A DNA stretch of 64,000 nucleotides from Bradyrhizobium roseum (GTDB lineage Bacteria > Pseudomonadota > Alphaproteobacteria > Rhizobiales > Xanthobacteraceae), in assembly GCF_030413175.1 (NCBI RefSeq), contig NZ_CP129212.1, positions 7,255,412 through 7,319,411 on the forward strand, given 5' to 3'. Every line of letters starts with the position of its first letter. Positions within the stretch are counted from its first letter, which is position 1. The position numbers and the translations under genes were made by a program. The notes under the pieces are model-generated. The model was not told the DNA's origin and did no database searches. It was given only the letters and a program-made list of their open reading frames with translations. Of the stretch, positions 35,563 to 45,637 are shown piece by piece.

Positions 35563-35615
35563 TGGTCAGGATTCCGGCTGGAGAATGATGCATGCGAGCA
35601 TGGCAACCGCCGGCC

Positions 35616-36131
35616 TTAGTGATGCTTGTGCGCGCCGGCCACACCGCTGACCGCCGCGCCGGGATTTTCCTCGACGTTGTAAACGACCTCGACCGGTCCA
35701 GCCTTCTCGAACACCAGCGTGCCCTTGATCTTCTGGCCGAGCTGCAGCGGCTGCTTGAGGCCGAGCATCACGATACGAAGCGCGCCGGGCTTGAGTTCGA
35801 TCGTCTTGCCGGGCTTGATCTCGATGCCGTTCGCGACCGGACGCGTCTTGGCCATGCCGTCGACTTCGACGATCTCGTGGATCTCGATCTGGCCGGCCGC
35901 CTGCGATGTGCCGCTGATCAGGCGATCGGCGGTCTTGCCCTTGTTGGTGATGGTGAGGTAGCCGCCGGCGATGTTGGCGTCCGCCGGGGTCGGGCGCGAC
36001 CAGGGGTGGCCGATGTCGATAGCGCCTGCCTTGAACTCGTGCGCACCGGCACCGGTGGTAATGAGCACGGCGACTGCGACAAAAATGGCCGCCGTAATAA
36101 ACACAAAGATATCTCTGGCGATGGTTGTCAT
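35616..36131 (-). CDS. PCu(A)C-like periplasmic protein with a degraded copper site
   Basis: The 171-residue product has an N-terminal signal or anchor segment (about 7-32) and the PCu(A)C (DUF461) core, seen in DIGHPWSRPTP and the later MLGLKQPL region. PCu(A)C proteins hand Cu(I) to cytochrome oxidase using an H-x10-M-x21-H-x-M site. Here the first His (EIHEI) is present, but the next Met position is Thr (KTRPV) and the His-x-Met is replaced (LRIV). Copper binding may therefore be weak or altered, though a His-rich C-terminus (HKHH) remains. It is divergent from the outer-membrane gene at 36459. Confidence 0.85.
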   Translation of the reverse strand: MTTIARDIFVFITAAIFVAVAVLITTGAGAHEFKAGAIDIGHPWSRPTPADANIAGGYLTITNKGKTADRLISGTSQAAGQIEIHEIVEVDGMAKTRPVANGIEIKPGKTIELKPGALRIVMLGLKQPLQLGQKIKGTLVFEKAGPVEVVYNVEENPGAAVSGVAGAHKHH

Positions 36132-36458
36132 ATTTGTCCTACTCCGACACACGCTGGACAGTCAGCTATGTAGAGAAACAATCGGACGCGATTACGGCCG
36201 GCCGTCGCCGCGATTGCGGCTGGCGCCGGACCTGATTGCGGCCGAGACCCCCAGCGTGAGCGGCGCCGGTCGCGCAACCTCAAATCGCTGCTACGCCGCC
36301 CTTGCCACTCGCTCACCACGCGCCGGCCACATCGTCGCCGCGCTCGCAAGGACGGCTTCGCTTTTTCGCTTTGCTTCCGTCGCGAGCGGGCCGCGCTTCT
36401 CGCACGATCCAGTCAATCTCGCGCCTGATTGCGATGGCTAATCGTCAAGCTTAATCGA
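36132..36458. other. Divergent intergenic region
   Basis: About 330 bases between the PCu(A)C-like gene and the outer-membrane protein gene. It must hold both promoters, but I could not identify clear -35/-10 or operator elements. Confidence 0.5.
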
Positions 36459-37625
36459 ATGGGGGCGTATGTGCGTGCGTATCTGAAGCGGCCCGCGGCC
36501 GGCATTTTTTCTTCCATGATTGTTCTTCTGGCGATGCCTGCGAAAGCGCATCACCCCGGCGGCGGCGGCAATACCGGCAGCGGCGGCCCCATCAACACCA
36601 TCTCGGCCGACACGCTTGCCGAAGGCATGGTGGCGGCCTCGATCCGCTACGAATTCATCCGCCTCGGCCAGCTCAACGACACCGATCTGCTCGCCGCGGC
36701 GAACCGCGGCGTGCATGCGCATTCGATGCGCTCGATCGAAGCCGCCTCGCTTTCGGTGGCCTATGGCGTCACTAACGACTTCACCGTCGGCGTGCGCGCC
36801 GCCGGCATCCGCCGCTCCGACATTCGCGAGCCCGGCGGCATGGATGACATGCTGAGCGGCGGCCACATGGGCATGATGAGCTCGAACGACATGAGCGGGC
36901 TGATGAGCCCCGACGGCATCAACCGCCGCGGCAATTCGGCGGGCTTCGGCGACGTCACCATGCTCGGGCAATACCGCTTCCACAACAACGCGCAGAACGG
37001 AACGTCGGCCGCCGTGCTGTTCGGCTTCAAGGCCCCGACCGGCTCTACCAGTCAGCGCGACGCCTTCGGCAATTTGTTCAACGCCGAATTCCAGCCGGGC
37101 TCGGGCTCGTGGGACGGCCTGCTCGGCGCCGCCTTCACCAAGCGCACCGGCCGCTGGTCGTTCGACGTGAGCGCCCTGTATTACCTGATCACCAACGGCA
37201 CCCAGAACACCAATCTCGGCGACCGCCTCCTGTTCGGCGCCGCGGTGTCGTATCGCCTGGTCGGCGCCATCGGCTCGGCGAAAGAGATCGAACTGCACGA
37301 ATACTGCATGCAGCCGCGCAACCAGTTGCAAGAGCACTGCCTTTATCACGCCAACCACGACCACAGCGACATGAAGAAGACGCCCTATACGCTCGACCTG
37401 GTGCTCGAGCTTAACGGCGAGTGGCACGACAAACAGCGGATCGCCGGCATTCCCGATCCGAACTCAGGCGGCACCACGGTCTATCTGTCGCCCGGCGTCC
37501 GCGTCGGCTTCGATCGCTTTTCGGGCTTTGTCTCCGTCGGCGTTCCCGTGCTCAACGAGCACAACGGCGTTCAGTCCAAGCCGGATTTTCGCGTGCTGAC
37601 GGGGATCGGCGCCCGGCTGAACTGA
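36459..37625 (+). CDS. Putative outer-membrane beta-barrel protein, Met/His-rich
   Basis: The 388-residue product has a signal peptide (about 1-30, ending AKA before HHPGGGG) and alternating beta-strand segments through the C-terminus, as in outer-membrane barrels. Residues about 125-150 hold a Met-rich loop (GGHMGMMSSNDMSGLMS). A later loop is rich in His and Cys (ELHEYCMQ, HCLYHANHDHSDM), suggesting metal, perhaps copper, contact. The ATG at 36459 was preferred to a TTG ten codons upstream. It is divergent from the PCu(A)C-like gene. Confidence 0.75.
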   Translation: MGAYVRAYLKRPAAGIFSSMIVLLAMPAKAHHPGGGGNTGSGGPINTISADTLAEGMVAASIRYEFIRLGQLNDTDLLAAANRGVHAHSMRSIEAASLSVAYGVTNDFTVGVRAAGIRRSDIREPGGMDDMLSGGHMGMMSSNDMSGLMSPDGINRRGNSAGFGDVTMLGQYRFHNNAQNGTSAAVLFGFKAPTGSTSQRDAFGNLFNAEFQPGSGSWDGLLGAAFTKRTGRWSFDVSALYYLITNGTQNTNLGDRLLFGAAVSYRLVGAIGSAKEIELHEYCMQPRNQLQEHCLYHANHDHSDMKKTPYTLDLVLELNGEWHDKQRIAGIPDPNSGGTTVYLSPGVRVGFDRFSGFVSVGVPVLNEHNGVQSKPDFRVLTGIGARLN

Positions 37626-37650
37626 GGGCGGCATCCGTCGTCCGTCCGGA

Positions 37651-37671
37651 GGGACCGGCTTTGCCGGTCCC
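37651..37671 (+). terminator. Stem-loop after the barrel gene
   Basis: GGGACCGGC and GCCGGTCCC form a perfect nine-pair stem with a TTT loop, 25 bases after the stop. There is no T-run, so termination is likely but not certain. Confidence 0.6.
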
Positions 37672-37826
37672 GTCATTGACGCATGGTTGGTCTTGCTAAC
37701 CTTAGCAAACAATGGCGCTTGAAATGGCCGCGCCGCGACGACACAATGGCGTTTGTCTTTCAAACATGACGCGCCGATGATCCCCCGCACCGTACGGATG
37801 GCATGGTGCGGTAAGAGTGATCCATT

Positions 37827-38147
37827 ATGGCTGAAGCCGATCTCGACGTCGTCATCCGACAAATCGCAAAAGCGCAGAACAAGACCCTGATGGCCGCGGT
37901 CAAGAAGCGGCGCGACCAGATCATGGCCCGCGCGGCCAAGGCCAAGGACAAGGAGGCCCGCGACCAGTTCCGGCTGATCGCCAGGAGCACCATGGAGCTC
38001 GGCTCGGCAGCGGCCAAGCGGCTACATAACTCGGCGCAAAACACCGCCGATAGTTACCTCCGGGCGATGCGGAATGCGGCGGAGGAAGCGGCGGCGGCGG
38101 CGAAGAGGAAGCCGGTCAAGAAGGCCGCAAAGACCAAAGAAACGTAG
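37827..38147 (+). CDS. Ala/Lys-rich helical protein, 106 residues
   Basis: Not recognised. It is basic, helical and repetitive in Ala and Lys, ending in a KRKPVKKAAKTK tail like those of nucleic-acid-binding proteins. No signal peptide is present. AAGAGTG lies upstream of the ATG. It is transcribed alone. Confidence 0.65.
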   Translation: MAEADLDVVIRQIAKAQNKTLMAAVKKRRDQIMARAAKAKDKEARDQFRLIARSTMELGSAAAKRLHNSAQNTADSYLRAMRNAAEEAAAAAKRKPVKKAAKTKET

Positions 38148-38221
38148 CTTGCGTCATGCTCTCCCGATCCGTCGAGCTTTGATGACGATCGCGCACGCGG
38201 CGAACCAGCGAAGTAACTAGA

Positions 38222-38863
38222 CTAGGCGCTCGCAACCCCCAGCAACCTCATCAGCTTCTGCACCGCGCTGTCGGGCGTGGTGAGGACCGGTCGTCCGGTC
38301 GCCGCGGCGACCGCTTCCGCCGCCGGGGCCAGGCTGTACTGGGCGAGCGCGATGAGGTCGCAGCCGCGCAGATCCTTTGACGCTTCCACCACCAGGCGGT
38401 CGTGCGTGGCGCGGTCGCCGCGGTCGAGTGCGGCCATCGCGCCTTCCGCCAGTTTCGGCACAAGTTCTATTCCCGGCGGGAACTCCGGCGGCATCGAGGC
38501 CAGCGTCGGCGCGAAGGTCGACAGCAGGCCGATCTTGCCGCCGCGGGCGGCGGCCTGCTCGATCATCGCCTCGTTGGGCTTGAGCACCGGCATCGGCGCG
38601 TGGGCGCGCGCGACCGCCTCGATGCACGGGCCGAAAGCCGAACAGGTGAACAGGATCGCATCCGCCCCGGTGCCGGCCGCGTAGCGGCCGAGCTGAAGGA
38701 AACGCCCGGTCATGGCGTCGGTCAGCCTGCCGTCGCGCGCGAGATCGGCCGACAGGCTGTCATCAACCAGGTTCATCAGGCGGGCCTGCGGCCAGAGCCG
38801 GGCAAAGGAGGTTTCGATCGGAGCAATCGAATGTTTCAGGGCGTGGATCAGGGCAATGCGCAT
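38222..38863 (-). CDS. Asp/Glu racemase-superfamily protein
   Basis: The 213-residue product fits the aspartate/glutamate/hydantoin racemase superfamily, with Cys in the FTCSAFG motif as one catalytic residue. At the usual second Cys position there is AQYSLA without Cys, so the enzyme may be a lyase or isomerase variant (maleate isomerase-like) rather than a two-base racemase. The ATG at 38863 begins the conserved strand; the frame is open 12 codons further. It is a single gene. Confidence 0.75.
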   Translation of the reverse strand: MRIALIHALKHSIAPIETSFARLWPQARLMNLVDDSLSADLARDGRLTDAMTGRFLQLGRYAAGTGADAILFTCSAFGPCIEAVARAHAPMPVLKPNEAMIEQAAARGGKIGLLSTFAPTLASMPPEFPPGIELVPKLAEGAMAALDRGDRATHDRLVVEASKDLRGCDLIALAQYSLAPAAEAVAAATGRPVLTTPDSAVQKLMRLLGVASA

Positions 38864-38973
38864 GCGCGCGACAGTCTCGCCATGGCGCGGCGGTGTCAAC
38901 CCGGCGCGCCCCGCGACCCGCCGGCACCGCAGACGGCGGCATAGTACCCGGAATCACAGATCTGTATTGCGGC

Positions 38974-39012
38974 CATCCTTCGAGACGGCCGCTTGGCGGC
39001 CTCCTCAGGATG
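38974..39012. repeat. Palindromic repeat element, CATCCT...AGGATG type
   Basis: An imperfect palindrome with CATCCT and AGGATG at the ends and GGCCGC-TTG-GCGGCC at the centre. Elements of this form occur in intergenic regions across Bradyrhizobium and Rhodopseudomonas. It lies between the racemase-like and chemotaxis genes. Confidence 0.7.
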
Positions 39013-39116
39013 AGGTCTGACTCGTTGAAACACAACAACCTCATGCTGAGCAGCGAGCAACGCGAGCGTCTCGAAGCATGGGCAGCAAGCGACTCACGCA
39101 TCTCCCATAGCCGGTA

Positions 39117-41240
39117 CTACGCCGCCTTGATGCGCGCCAGGAAGCGGCCGACTTCGTTGCTGAGCGCTTCCGACTCCGCCGCGAGACCGTCCGACGATTG
39201 CAGCACGTCGGAGGCGGTTTCGCCGGTCTCGTTGGCTGCGCTGGAGACGCCGACGATGTTGTTGGAGACGTTCTGCGTGCCGGAGGCCGCCTGCTGGATG
39301 TTGCGCGCGATCTCCGCGGTCGCAGCGCCCTGCTGCTCGACCGCCGACGCCACCGTGGTGGCGATCTCCGACATCTTGTCGATGATCTGGCCGATGCCCT
39401 TGATGGTGTCGACGGCCTCCTGGGTCGAGCCCTGGATGGCGGACACCTGCGCGGTGATGCCCTCGGTGGCGCGCGCAGTCTGCGTGGCGAGGTTCTTGAC
39501 CTCGGAGGCGACAACGGCAAAGCCCCTGCCTGCCTCGCCCGCGCGGGCGGCTTCGATGGTCGCGTTCAGCGCCAGCAAGTTGGTCTGCGCCGCGATGGTG
39601 TTGATCAGCCCGACCACCTCGCCGATGCGGTTCGCCGCATTGGCCAGCTCGGTGACCGTGACTTCGCTCTTCGCCACCTGCTCCACCGCCTGCGCGGCGA
39701 TGCGGGTGGATTCGCCGACCTGACGGGAAATTTCCGAGATCGAGCCCGAAAGCTCTTCGGTCGCAGCCGCAACGGTCTGCACGTTGGCGGCGGCCTGTTC
39801 GGACGCCGACGCGACGGCGCCGGTCTGTTCCTTGGCCTGCGCTGCTACCCGCGTCATCTTCTCGGCCGAACCCTTCATGCGCGAGGCGGCGGTCGACACG
39901 GCAGCAAGCGCACTGGTCGCGCCATCGTTGAACTCGCTCGTCAACTGGTCGATCAGCGCGGCCTGCCGCTGCTTGGCCTCCTGCTCGGCGGCCTTATCGG
40001 CCGCGGCGGCATTGGCCTGCACGATGCCTTCGCGGAATACTGACAGTGCCTTCGCCATCTCGCCGATCTCGTCGCCGCCGCGCCGTGTGTCGACCTCGGC
40101 GGAGAGGTCGCCGGAAGCGAGCCGCGTCATGGTATTCTCGAGGCCGACCAGCCGCGCCACCAGATTGCGGCCGATATAGAACCAGACGAACAGCGCGGCG
40201 CCGGCGACGCTGATCGCCGCGATCATCAACATCACGAACGTGCCGAAGCTGATCGCCTCGTCGGAACGGTCGGTGGCTTCCTTGGTCTTGTTGGTGACCG
40301 ACTTCACTTGTCCTTCGACTTCCTTGGCGAGTTCGTCGGTCAGGCCGCGCGTCTCGTCGAGCAACTTTTGCCCGGACTGGCTGGCGGCGAGCTCCTTGCG
40401 GCGGGTCTCGAAAATCGTCTCGCCCGAGCCGAGCTTCAGCCAGGCTTCGCCTGCCTTGGGCAGGCCCTCGGTCGGCTGCAGCGTGTTGACGATATCAAGC
40501 TTCTCCTCGACCTTGGCCGCCATCGCCTTGAAATTTTTCTCCAGCGCCGCGACGCTTTCCGCATTGGGAGCGACCGCCGCGCGATCCAGCAGGCTCGACG
40601 CCAGATTGACGTAGCCGACCAGGTCGGCGAAGCCCTGCGACACCGGCACCTGGGTGGAAACCAGTTTCAGCAGCGTCATCATGGTCTGGTTGGCGTCGCC
40701 GCCCAGTGTCATCGAAACCATGGTGATGTCGGCCGCAGCCTTTTCGCCGGCCGGAAGCAGCACGTCGTTGAGCTTGGTCTGGGTGGTCTGGGCCGCCTTG
40801 ACGATCTCTTCGCCGCGGGCGCTGAGCTTGAGGCGTTCGTCGACCGCGCCATCGAGTGCGCCGAGCTTGCCGTTCATCGCCCCGATCAGCTTCTTCAGCC
40901 GGTCGATCGCGTCGCGATCGGTCTGGTTGCGGGCGACCTCGTCGAGCCGCTTGGCGACGCCATCCTGGCGCGTCTTCAGCGCGGCCAATTCCTGCTGGCG
41001 CTGGGCTTGCGATTTCGCCGCCAGCAAGGTCGGCGCCGAACCCGCCAGCGCCTGGGTATCCGTCTGCAGGCCGAGCGTGTCGACGATCTCCGGAATATTG
41101 CGGCCGGCGACGCCGTGGAAGAGATCGCGTACCTGCGAGAACATCAGCCAGGCGGCGGCGCCCGCGATTACGGTGGTTCCCGATACCGCGGCGAACGCGA
41201 AGAAAAGCTTGGCCCGAATGCCGAGTTTGCTGGATGTCAC
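39117..41240 (-). CDS. Methyl-accepting chemotaxis protein
   Basis: The 708-residue product has an N-terminal membrane segment (about 10-35), a long helical periplasmic sensor, a second membrane segment (about 330-355), a HAMP domain and a C-terminal signalling domain. The conserved hairpin tip is around [23 protein letters not shown]. The GTG at 41240 follows GAGGA, while the longer frame begins at TTG without a ribosome site. The ligand is unknown; the TRAP solute-binding protein gene just upstream could hint at a linked substrate. Confidence 0.93.
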   Translation of the reverse strand: MTSSKLGIRAKLFFAFAAVSGTTVIAGAAAWLMFSQVRDLFHGVAGRNIPEIVDTLGLQTDTQALAGSAPTLLAAKSQAQRQQELAALKTRQDGVAKRLDEVARNQTDRDAIDRLKKLIGAMNGKLGALDGAVDERLKLSARGEEIVKAAQTTQTKLNDVLLPAGEKAAADITMVSMTLGGDANQTMMTLLKLVSTQVPVSQGFADLVGYVNLASSLLDRAAVAPNAESVAALEKNFKAMAAKVEEKLDIVNTLQPTEGLPKAGEAWLKLGSGETIFETRRKELAASQSGQKLLDETRGLTDELAKEVEGQVKSVTNKTKEATDRSDEAISFGTFVMLMIAAISVAGAALFVWFYIGRNLVARLVGLENTMTRLASGDLSAEVDTRRGGDEIGEMAKALSVFREGIVQANAAAADKAAEQEAKQRQAALIDQLTSEFNDGATSALAAVSTAASRMKGSAEKMTRVAAQAKEQTGAVASASEQAAANVQTVAAATEELSGSISEISRQVGESTRIAAQAVEQVAKSEVTVTELANAANRIGEVVGLINTIAAQTNLLALNATIEAARAGEAGRGFAVVASEVKNLATQTARATEGITAQVSAIQGSTQEAVDTIKGIGQIIDKMSEIATTVASAVEQQGAATAEIARNIQQAASGTQNVSNNIVGVSSAANETGETASDVLQSSDGLAAESEALSNEVGRFLARIKAA

Positions 41241-41270
41241 GGTCTGTTCCTCAATTCCTGAGCGCGGCAA

Positions 41271-42326
41271 TTATTTTGCGGCAACCTTGTACTGCTGGAT
41301 CAATTCCCTGGCGCGCGCGTAAAGCTTCTCGCCGTCAATGCCGAGCTTCGCCATGTTGGCTTTCCACTCCGCCACAGCCGGCGCGGTGACCTGCTGCAAT
41401 TCGGCGCGCTGCTGATCATTGAACGACAGTGCGGTGAATCGCGGATCGTTCAGCAGCTTCTTCTTGGTGACCGCTTCCTGCGCTTCGCGGATGCGCGCGC
41501 TGCCCATCGAGAGCTCGGCGGCGTGTTTCTCGACGATCTTCTTCAGGTCGGCGGGCATCGAGTCCCAGGTCGCGCGGTTCATCACGATCATCAGCGACGG
41601 CGCCGCCAGCCGCGCATCGATCACGACCTTGAGCTGATCGGCGAGTGTCTTGCCGGCGACGCCCTTGGTCGTCGTGGTCGAATCCCAGCCATAGGCGATG
41701 GCATCGACATAGCCGGAAGCGATGGTGTCACCGATCATGTTGAGGGGAATGCCGAGCGGTACCGCGCCGAGTTTCGCCAGGGCCACGCCGACCGTGGTGC
41801 TCGGCGTGCGCATGCGCAGGCCGCGGAAATCCTTGACCGACTGGATCTTCTTGCCGGTCGTGAAGATCGGATAGGGCGGCAGCACGTAGAGGCCAAGCAC
41901 CTTGACCGAGGCGTAATCCTTGTCGAGCAGGCCTTCCTTGTGGAGCTGCAGCATAGCCGAAGTGCCCGCGATCGAGTTCTCGAACATGAAGGGCAGCTCC
42001 ATCACCGAGGACTGCGGGAAGCGGCCGGGATGATAGCCCTGCACGCTGGCCGCCATCTCGATCGTGCCCTTCTCGACCATGGGGAAGAGTTCAGCCGGCT
42101 TGCCGTAGCCGCCGAGCGGCTTGAGCTGGACTTCGATGCGGCCTTCGGATTCTTCCTCGACGGCCTTCGCGAATGGCAGCAAAACCTGATCGTAAGGCGC
42201 GGTGTTCTCGGTGTTGATCGAACCGAAGCGCAGCACTATGTCCGCCGCCGACGCAGGCGTGGAGAAAAGCGCGGCGAGACCAAGCAAGGTCGCCGCCGCG
42301 GATGGCATCCTGGTGCGGAAGAACAT
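41271..42326 (-). CDS. TRAP transporter solute-binding protein (DctP family)
   Basis: The 351-residue protein has a signal peptide (about 1-28, ending ASA) and the DctP pattern, including the GLRMRTPSTT segment with the conserved Arg that binds carboxylates. It would capture a small organic acid in the periplasm. The membrane subunits DctQ and DctM are not adjacent; the next gene is a chemotaxis receptor, 30 bases away, so the pair may work in sensing. The 287-base upstream interval shows no clear promoter. Confidence 0.9.
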   Translation of the reverse strand: MFFRTRMPSAAATLLGLAALFSTPASAADIVLRFGSINTENTAPYDQVLLPFAKAVEEESEGRIEVQLKPLGGYGKPAELFPMVEKGTIEMAASVQGYHPGRFPQSSVMELPFMFENSIAGTSAMLQLHKEGLLDKDYASVKVLGLYVLPPYPIFTTGKKIQSVKDFRGLRMRTPSTTVGVALAKLGAVPLGIPLNMIGDTIASGYVDAIAYGWDSTTTTKGVAGKTLADQLKVVIDARLAAPSLMIVMNRATWDSMPADLKKIVEKHAAELSMGSARIREAQEAVTKKKLLNDPRFTALSFNDQQRAELQQVTAPAVAEWKANMAKLGIDGEKLYARARELIQQYKVAAK

Positions 42327-42613
42327 TCTGTTTCCTTCATCACCGTCAGTCGAGTGTCAGCTCGCAGCACCTGACGGTCGCATGGGCGGTCCTTGACAGC
42401 CTCGACCCTAACTTTGTGCAATTAATCGCAGGTAAACCCTGCCTGACGCGGGGTCCGTGATACTACGGAGCCACTCCCGCGAAGCGGAATGATGAGCATC
42501 ATTCTAAATGAAGCACGGCGGACGCGTCGGACATCGACACGAACGCGTTCGCGCAAGGCGAGCACCTTGATTCCGCGATGCCATATGCGCCGTGTATCGC
42601 CAGCGCCGGGGTA

Positions 42614-43438
42614 TTACCGATCGATCCATTCCAGCGCGTTGCGGTCCTGCAACGAGAACCGCGGGCCGTCGTAGAGGAACGAGCACTGATGGATGACGAC
42701 CTGACCGGCGTCGACGGTCACGTGGGAGTAATCCGGCTGTTCATGCGATCCGGGAATGTGATCGGCGGTCACAAGATCGAACGCGACCTGATGCGCCAGC
42801 GCGCGCTGGATATGAAAGGGAATGCCGCGCCACAGGCCCGAGATCGGCCGATGCAGATGGCCCATGAACAGGTAGTCCGGCTTACGCGTGCGCGCGATCA
42901 CGTCCCATTCGGCCTCGGGATTGGCGAGCCTGATGCCGTCCATGTAGCGCAGCCCGGTATCGAATGGCGGGTGGTGCTGGAACAGCAGCAGCGGGCGATC
43001 AGCAGGCGCTGAGGCCAGCGCGTGTTCGAGGAAAGCCAGCCGCGCCTCGCACAGCAGCCCGGCGTGATCGGGGGCGGCCTCGTTCAGCGTATCGAGCGTG
43101 ACGACGGTCGCCGCGTCGAAGGCGTGGATGCCCTGCACGAAGCCGGAGGAATCGCGGGTAACGCCGGGGAAATGGCGGCCGAACGGATCGCGCTTGTCGT
43201 GGTTGCCCATCAGCAGGATCGTGGGTGCGTTCAACCGCGCGAGCACCGAGGCGAGGTTTTCGTAAGCGCCGTCTTCGCCCCAATGCGCGAGGTCGCCGGT
43301 GACGATGACGAAGGCAATATCGGGATGGTCGCGGTTGATCCGGTCGACGGCTGCCGTCAGCCGCTCGGCGGGATCAAGGCCGTAGATCTGGCGGCCGCGG
43401 GGGACAAAGTGGGTGTCGGTGAGAATGACGAACTTCAT
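42614..43438 (-). CDS. Calcineurin-like phosphodiesterase 2
   Basis: The 274-residue product has the metallophosphoesterase motifs DTH near the start, GDL, GNHDKR, the HH of QHHPPF, and GHLHRP. It belongs to the class III cyclic-nucleotide/glycerophosphodiester group (CpdA, GpdQ). Its ATG overlaps the stop of the paralogous gene (43435-43438), so both are translated together behind the ABC importer genes. The substrate is not certain; glycerophosphodiesters are a reasonable guess. Confidence 0.88.
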   Translation of the reverse strand: MKFVILTDTHFVPRGRQIYGLDPAERLTAAVDRINRDHPDIAFVIVTGDLAHWGEDGAYENLASVLARLNAPTILLMGNHDKRDPFGRHFPGVTRDSSGFVQGIHAFDAATVVTLDTLNEAAPDHAGLLCEARLAFLEHALASAPADRPLLLFQHHPPFDTGLRYMDGIRLANPEAEWDVIARTRKPDYLFMGHLHRPISGLWRGIPFHIQRALAHQVAFDLVTADHIPGSHEQPDYSHVTVDAGQVVIHQCSFLYDGPRFSLQDRNALEWIDR

Positions 43439-44259
43439 CGCACCATGGTCTCCCGGTCCCACGCCTTGTAATCGGTCGATCCCTCAATCCGGATCGGGCC
43501 GGCATAACCGAACTCGACCATGTGAACGGTGACGTAATCCCCGCCAAGGAACACCACACCATAGGCTTCCGGCAGGTCGGAAGCGCTCAACAGCTCGGTT
43601 TCGGCGAACACCGGAAAACTCGCATGGTTGGTGCCACGCAGCGAGGACGCCGGCACGCCGGCCACCGATCCCGCCAGCGGCAGATGGCAGTGGCCGAAGA
43701 AGATGTGACGGATCTTGTCGCGATGTCGGCCGACGATGTCGCGGAAGGCAGCATCATCAAGCAGCCTTATCCGGTCCATCGGCCTGAGATGGGTCGGCAT
43801 CGGATTGTGGTGCATGAACAGAAGAAACGGCCCGGGGTGCTCAGACAACCGCGCCCCGAGCCATTGCTGGCGGACCTCGCAGAATTGGCCGGCATGGCTC
43901 TCGGGCAGCACCGTATCGAGAAACAGGCAGCGACCGGCCGCGGTGTCGTGCACGCCATGGGCAAAGCCACCTGGCCCGGCATGGTCCGGGAAGACGCCCA
44001 GAAAGCTTTCGCGCCGGTCGTGATTGCCGATGCACAACCGCACCGGCACGGGAAACGATTCGAGCCGTGCCTTGAGCCATTCATAGTCATCGCGATCACC
44101 CCAGTCGGAGAGATCGCCGGTGATGACCAGAAGCTCGGCGTCGTGGTGACATTTGAGGATATCGGTCAGCGCCCGCTCGAAATTGAGCCGGGGATCGCGC
44201 CCGCCGATGGTCTTGCCGGGCGCTGTGAGATGGATATCGCTCATGTGGATGAGCTTCAT
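43435..44259 (-). CDS. Calcineurin-like phosphodiesterase 1
   Basis: A 274-residue paralogue with SDIH, GDLSDWGD, GNHDRR, MHHNPMP and GHCHLP motifs that build the dinuclear metal site. The ATG at 44259 begins the conserved core and follows CGGAG; the frame is open far upstream, over the importer gene, without significance. It lies 74 bases downstream of the solute-binding protein gene. Duplicated adjacent phosphodiesterases suggest related but distinct substrates. Confidence 0.88.
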   Translation of the reverse strand: MKLIHMSDIHLTAPGKTIGGRDPRLNFERALTDILKCHHDAELLVITGDLSDWGDRDDYEWLKARLESFPVPVRLCIGNHDRRESFLGVFPDHAGPGGFAHGVHDTAAGRCLFLDTVLPESHAGQFCEVRQQWLGARLSEHPGPFLLFMHHNPMPTHLRPMDRIRLLDDAAFRDIVGRHRDKIRHIFFGHCHLPLAGSVAGVPASSLRGTNHASFPVFAETELLSASDLPEAYGVVFLGGDYVTVHMVEFGYAGPIRIEGSTDYKAWDRETMVR

Positions 44260-44333
44260 GGGCGGGCTCCGATGTGATGCGATCGCGACCGCTGCGGCGT
44301 GACGCACCGCAGCGGTCATTGAGGCCTCTGTCG

Positions 44334-45608
44334 TCAGCGCGACGAACCGACCGTCTTCGGCAGCAACTTCTGCACATCGGCGGTCATGTCTGACAGTACC
44401 GCGTCCGGCTCCTTGGCGCGGGCGCCGGTGACGATGCTGTTGAGGTGGTCCTTGATGACGTCGGTGATCTTGAGGCCGTTGTCGCCGGGGAACGCGTACC
44501 ATTTGGTCAGCAGCGCGAGCTGGCTGACCGCGGTAAAATTGTTCGGATTCTTGACGTAGAAATCCTTCAGGTAGACGTCGTTGGCGACCTTGTTCGGCGG
44601 CATGTAGCCGGTGGTTTCCGCCATGATCGCCGCGCCCTTCGGACCGGTCCAGAATTTCACCACTTCCCAGGCCGCGTCGCGCTTGGCCTTGTCCTTGGCG
44701 AGGATCAGCACGACGTTGCCGCCCGCCGGCAGGCGGCCGTTCGGCGACACCACATCGGGAAACGTGTGGGTCTTCAGCTCGAACTTGCCGCCGATCATCT
44801 GGGTGGTCTTGTTGAGGTCGGAGGTGGACGTGATGTGGATGCCGGTCTTGCCGGCCGCAAACGTCGCACGCATGGCCGGCTGGTCGAGATTCGGCATGCC
44901 ACCCTCGGTGACCAGGCGGGCCAGCGTCCGAATCGCGAACTGTCCCTCGGGCCCGTTGAACGCCACCTTGGTCTCGTCGGCGTTCAGCATGGTGCCGCCG
45001 CGCGAAAACACCGGGGCCTGCCACAGCCAGTTGCCGGTGATGTCCCAGGCGTAGGTGATGCCGTTGATGTCGGGGCCGAGCGCCTTGATCTTCTTCGCCA
45101 GATCGATCAGCCCGTCCCAGGTCTTCGGCAGGTTCGTCGGATCGGCGCCGGCCTTCTTCGCCAGGTCGACGTTGACATAGACGATCGGAAGCGAGATCGC
45201 GAACGGCAATGCGTAGACCTTGCCGCTGGCGGTGCCGATGTCGTACATCGCCTGGTGAAAGCCCTGCTTGTCAAAGTCCTTCTCGGCGGCGATGTAGCCG
45301 TCGAGTTCGGCCGGAATGTTCTTGTCGACCAGCACGCGGACGCGGTTGAGGCCCTGGAAGGTCACGTCGGGCATCTGGTTGGTCACCGCTTCGCGCAGCA
45401 CCTTCTGGGTGCCTTCCTCGTAGGAATCGTAGGGCGCGCGCAGCGTGACCTTGATGTCCGGCCGCACTTTTGCGAACTCCTCGGCGATGCGCTTGTGGGT
45501 GCCTTCGAACAGTTCGGGATAGGGATATTGCATGACGACTTCGGTGTCGGCATGCGCAAGGCCTGCGGCGAGCGATAGGGCGGTAGCGGCAATCCATGTT
45601 CTGAACAT
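44334..45608 (-). CDS. ABC transporter solute-binding protein (UgpB-like)
   Basis: The 424-residue protein has a signal peptide (about 1-20, ending AHA) and the family 1 extracellular solute-binding fold used for sugars and glycerol-3-phosphate. It is the binding component of the importer whose permeases and ATPase are encoded upstream. With two phosphodiesterase genes downstream, a glycerophosphodiester or glycerol-phosphate substrate is more likely than a simple sugar. That is inference. Confidence 0.88.
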   Translation of the reverse strand: MFRTWIAATALSLAAGLAHADTEVVMQYPYPELFEGTHKRIAEEFAKVRPDIKVTLRAPYDSYEEGTQKVLREAVTNQMPDVTFQGLNRVRVLVDKNIPAELDGYIAAEKDFDKQGFHQAMYDIGTASGKVYALPFAISLPIVYVNVDLAKKAGADPTNLPKTWDGLIDLAKKIKALGPDINGITYAWDITGNWLWQAPVFSRGGTMLNADETKVAFNGPEGQFAIRTLARLVTEGGMPNLDQPAMRATFAAGKTGIHITSTSDLNKTTQMIGGKFELKTHTFPDVVSPNGRLPAGGNVVLILAKDKAKRDAAWEVVKFWTGPKGAAIMAETTGYMPPNKVANDVYLKDFYVKNPNNFTAVSQLALLTKWYAFPGDNGLKITDVIKDHLNSIVTGARAKEPDAVLSDMTADVQKLLPKTVGSSR

Positions 45609-45637
45609 TGTCGTCTCCTGCGGTTTAAAAATTCGGG

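Noticed and set aside
36438-37427. A 329-residue minus-strand frame opposite the outer-membrane protein gene
   Set aside because: Made of Ala/Val/His/Gly-rich antisense sequence without a ribosome site; the plus-strand frame has a signal peptide and barrel pattern.
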